From: Cyclobacteriaceae bacterium
GTDB lineage: Bacteria; Bacteroidota; Bacteroidia; Cytophagales; Cyclobacteriaceae
NCBI GenBank assembly: GCA_025363495.1
Contig: JANYDR010000116.1
Coordinates: 1 to 14,968, forward strand
Length of the DNA: 14,968 bases
Reading direction: 5' to 3'
Part shown: positions 14,014 through 14,968 of the stretch, in pieces
How the letters are laid out: each line of letters opens with the position of its first letter
Position numbering within the stretch: position 1 is the first letter of the stretch
The notes under the pieces: generated by a model
What the model was told of the DNA's origin: nothing
Databases searched by the model: none
What the model saw: the letters and a program-made list of their open reading frames with translations, nothing else
Made by a program: the position numbers and the translations under genes

Positions 14014-14968
14014 ATGAAAATTGAAGTAATGAGAAAGTACTGCGCAGTGTTTATAATGTCCATGGCTGTCTTCGTTTACGGATGCAGGAGTTCCGATCCG
14101 ACACCGGCCGATTCAAAATATTTTGTTATCAGCGCCAACGATGAATTTGATGGATCTGTATCTACGTATTCTGCGGGAAAAATTATTGACGGAGCTTATA
14201 AAGTAGATCAAAGTAAGTTCGGGGACCGGATTTCCGATGCTGTTATCTCGGGGGATAAAATGTATGCTGTACATGCCGAGTCACCTTTAGTAGATGTTAT
14301 TGATCTTGCAAGTATGAAGTTAATTAAATCGATTTCGTTTGCAAGGGCTCCTTCCGGAAATGAATACAAGCAGATCGAATTCAGTAACAATAAAATTATC
14401 ATTGCCGACCGGGCATTAATCTATACACAATATGGCCTGGAAGATGAGTCTTTTTTAAAGATCGTTGATCCCATCACCAATAATGTTGACAGCATTCCAA
14501 TTACTCTTAACAATCCAATTTTAGCCCTGGCACAGGTAAACAATAAGATTTTCGTCTCCCGTCGTATCGCCAATCAGGTAGAATCAATTTTAGTGCTTGA
14601 TGCTACCAACTATTCTATAATTAAGGATATAAATCTTGCGCAGGGATTCTGTTCAAATTTCCTGATCGACAAAAACAATAACCTGCTGGCATTTTTTTCA
14701 AGTGGGAAAATGATGCTCATCAATACAAATGATTTCTCAATTATGAAAACCAGTGTAACGGGTGGTGCTTTGATAAATGTTCTCAACGGAGGAGAGTCTA
14801 TCACCAATAGTAATGGGTTCTGCCTGGACAGGGAGGCCAATGTTCTTTACTATATGCGACTGGCTGCTCAGCCTGCATCAGCACCCTATATATTTAGTTC
14901 ATATGACCTGAACACTGATGTGATAACAATGTTGAATACTAATTTTACCAGTGCTTCTGCGCTTTCTT
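14014..14968 (+). CDS. beta-propeller-like lipoprotein, N-terminal part (runs off right edge)
   Basis: 318 codons are present without a stop. MKIEVMRKYCAVFIMSMAVFVYGC is a lipoprotein signal with Cys24 as the lipidated residue (VYGC); the ATG at 14029 (codon 6) is an alternative start that shortens the signal to a more usual length. After a Ser/Asp/Pro linker the chain shows repeating strand pairs of the type KMYAVHAESPLVDVIDLASMKLI, NKIFVSRRIANQVESILVLD and NNLLAFFSSGKMMLINT, spaced about 40-50 residues apart. These look like blades of a YncE/surface-layer or DUF5074-like beta-propeller. It is likely anchored in the outer membrane or periplasm. The ligand is unknown, and no neighbour to suggest a role is in view. 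Confident as a gene; the fold is inferred. Confidence 0.75.
   Translation, partial: MKIEVMRKYCAVFIMSMAVFVYGCRSSDPTPADSKYFVISANDEFDGSVSTYSAGKIIDGAYKVDQSKFGDRISDAVISGDKMYAVHAESPLVDVIDLASMKLIKSISFARAPSGNEYKQIEFSNNKIIIADRALIYTQYGLEDESFLKIVDPITNNVDSIPITLNNPILALAQVNNKIFVSRRIANQVESILVLDATNYSIIKDINLAQGFCSNFLIDKNNNLLAFFSSGKMMLINTNDFSIMKTSVTGGALINVLNGGESITNSNGFCLDREANVLYYMRLAAQPASAPYIFSSYDLNTDVITMLNTNFTSASALS

Overview
The window looks like chromosomal DNA of a Bacteroidota bacterium, most likely Cytophagales-like (inferred from gene families only). The signs are a hydrolase carrying a CarboxypepD_reg-like domain, a Bacteroidota-type tyrosine recombinase, FtsX/MacB-type permease remnants, weak or absent Shine-Dalgarno sequences and TAnnTTTG-like -7 boxes. 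No CRISPR array, secretion system or obviously new multigene defence system is visible. The less ordinary content is in the left and middle accessory part (about 365-7570).

Layout. 1-364 (-): start of a Tat-exported TldD/PmbA-like protein. 365-609: non-coding, with a run of TCCGA/TCGGA pentamers phased at 10-11 bp. 610-2278: an IS3-family element with orfA, a slippery A-run, an intact DDE orfB and an unusually long 3' tail holding repeated end-like motifs. An in-frame amber codon splits orfA, so the element is probably inactive. 2377-2564: frameshifted remnant of an FtsX/MacB permease gene. 2565-3027: nothing convincing. 3028-4917 (+): exported alpha/beta hydrolase fused to a CarboxypepD_reg-like domain and an unassigned beta-rich C-terminal domain.

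5003-7436 (-): a module next to a tRNA-Ser gene. It holds a zeta-toxin-like kinase, a 147-aa unrecognised protein immediately upstream of it (candidate antitoxin), and a tyrosine recombinase whose catalytic end is out of frame. Between the recombinase and the tRNA (7668-7754, -) lie three copies of GTACTCACC, candidate recombinase binding sites. The simplest reading is a decayed integrative element that entered at tRNA-Ser(UGA) and left a toxin-antitoxin-like pair behind. No distal copy of the tRNA end was found in the window.

7962-14968 looks like ordinary backbone: a membrane-anchored serine beta-lactamase-like hydrolase (+), a secreted protein with three Ig/cadherin-like repeats (-), an alkyltransferase-like DNA-damage protein with Ala in place of the active Cys (+), an SSS-family sodium/solute symporter (-), clpS (+) followed 33 bp later by recR (+, apparent TTG start), and the first 318 codons of a beta-propeller-like lipoprotein (+) that runs off the right edge.
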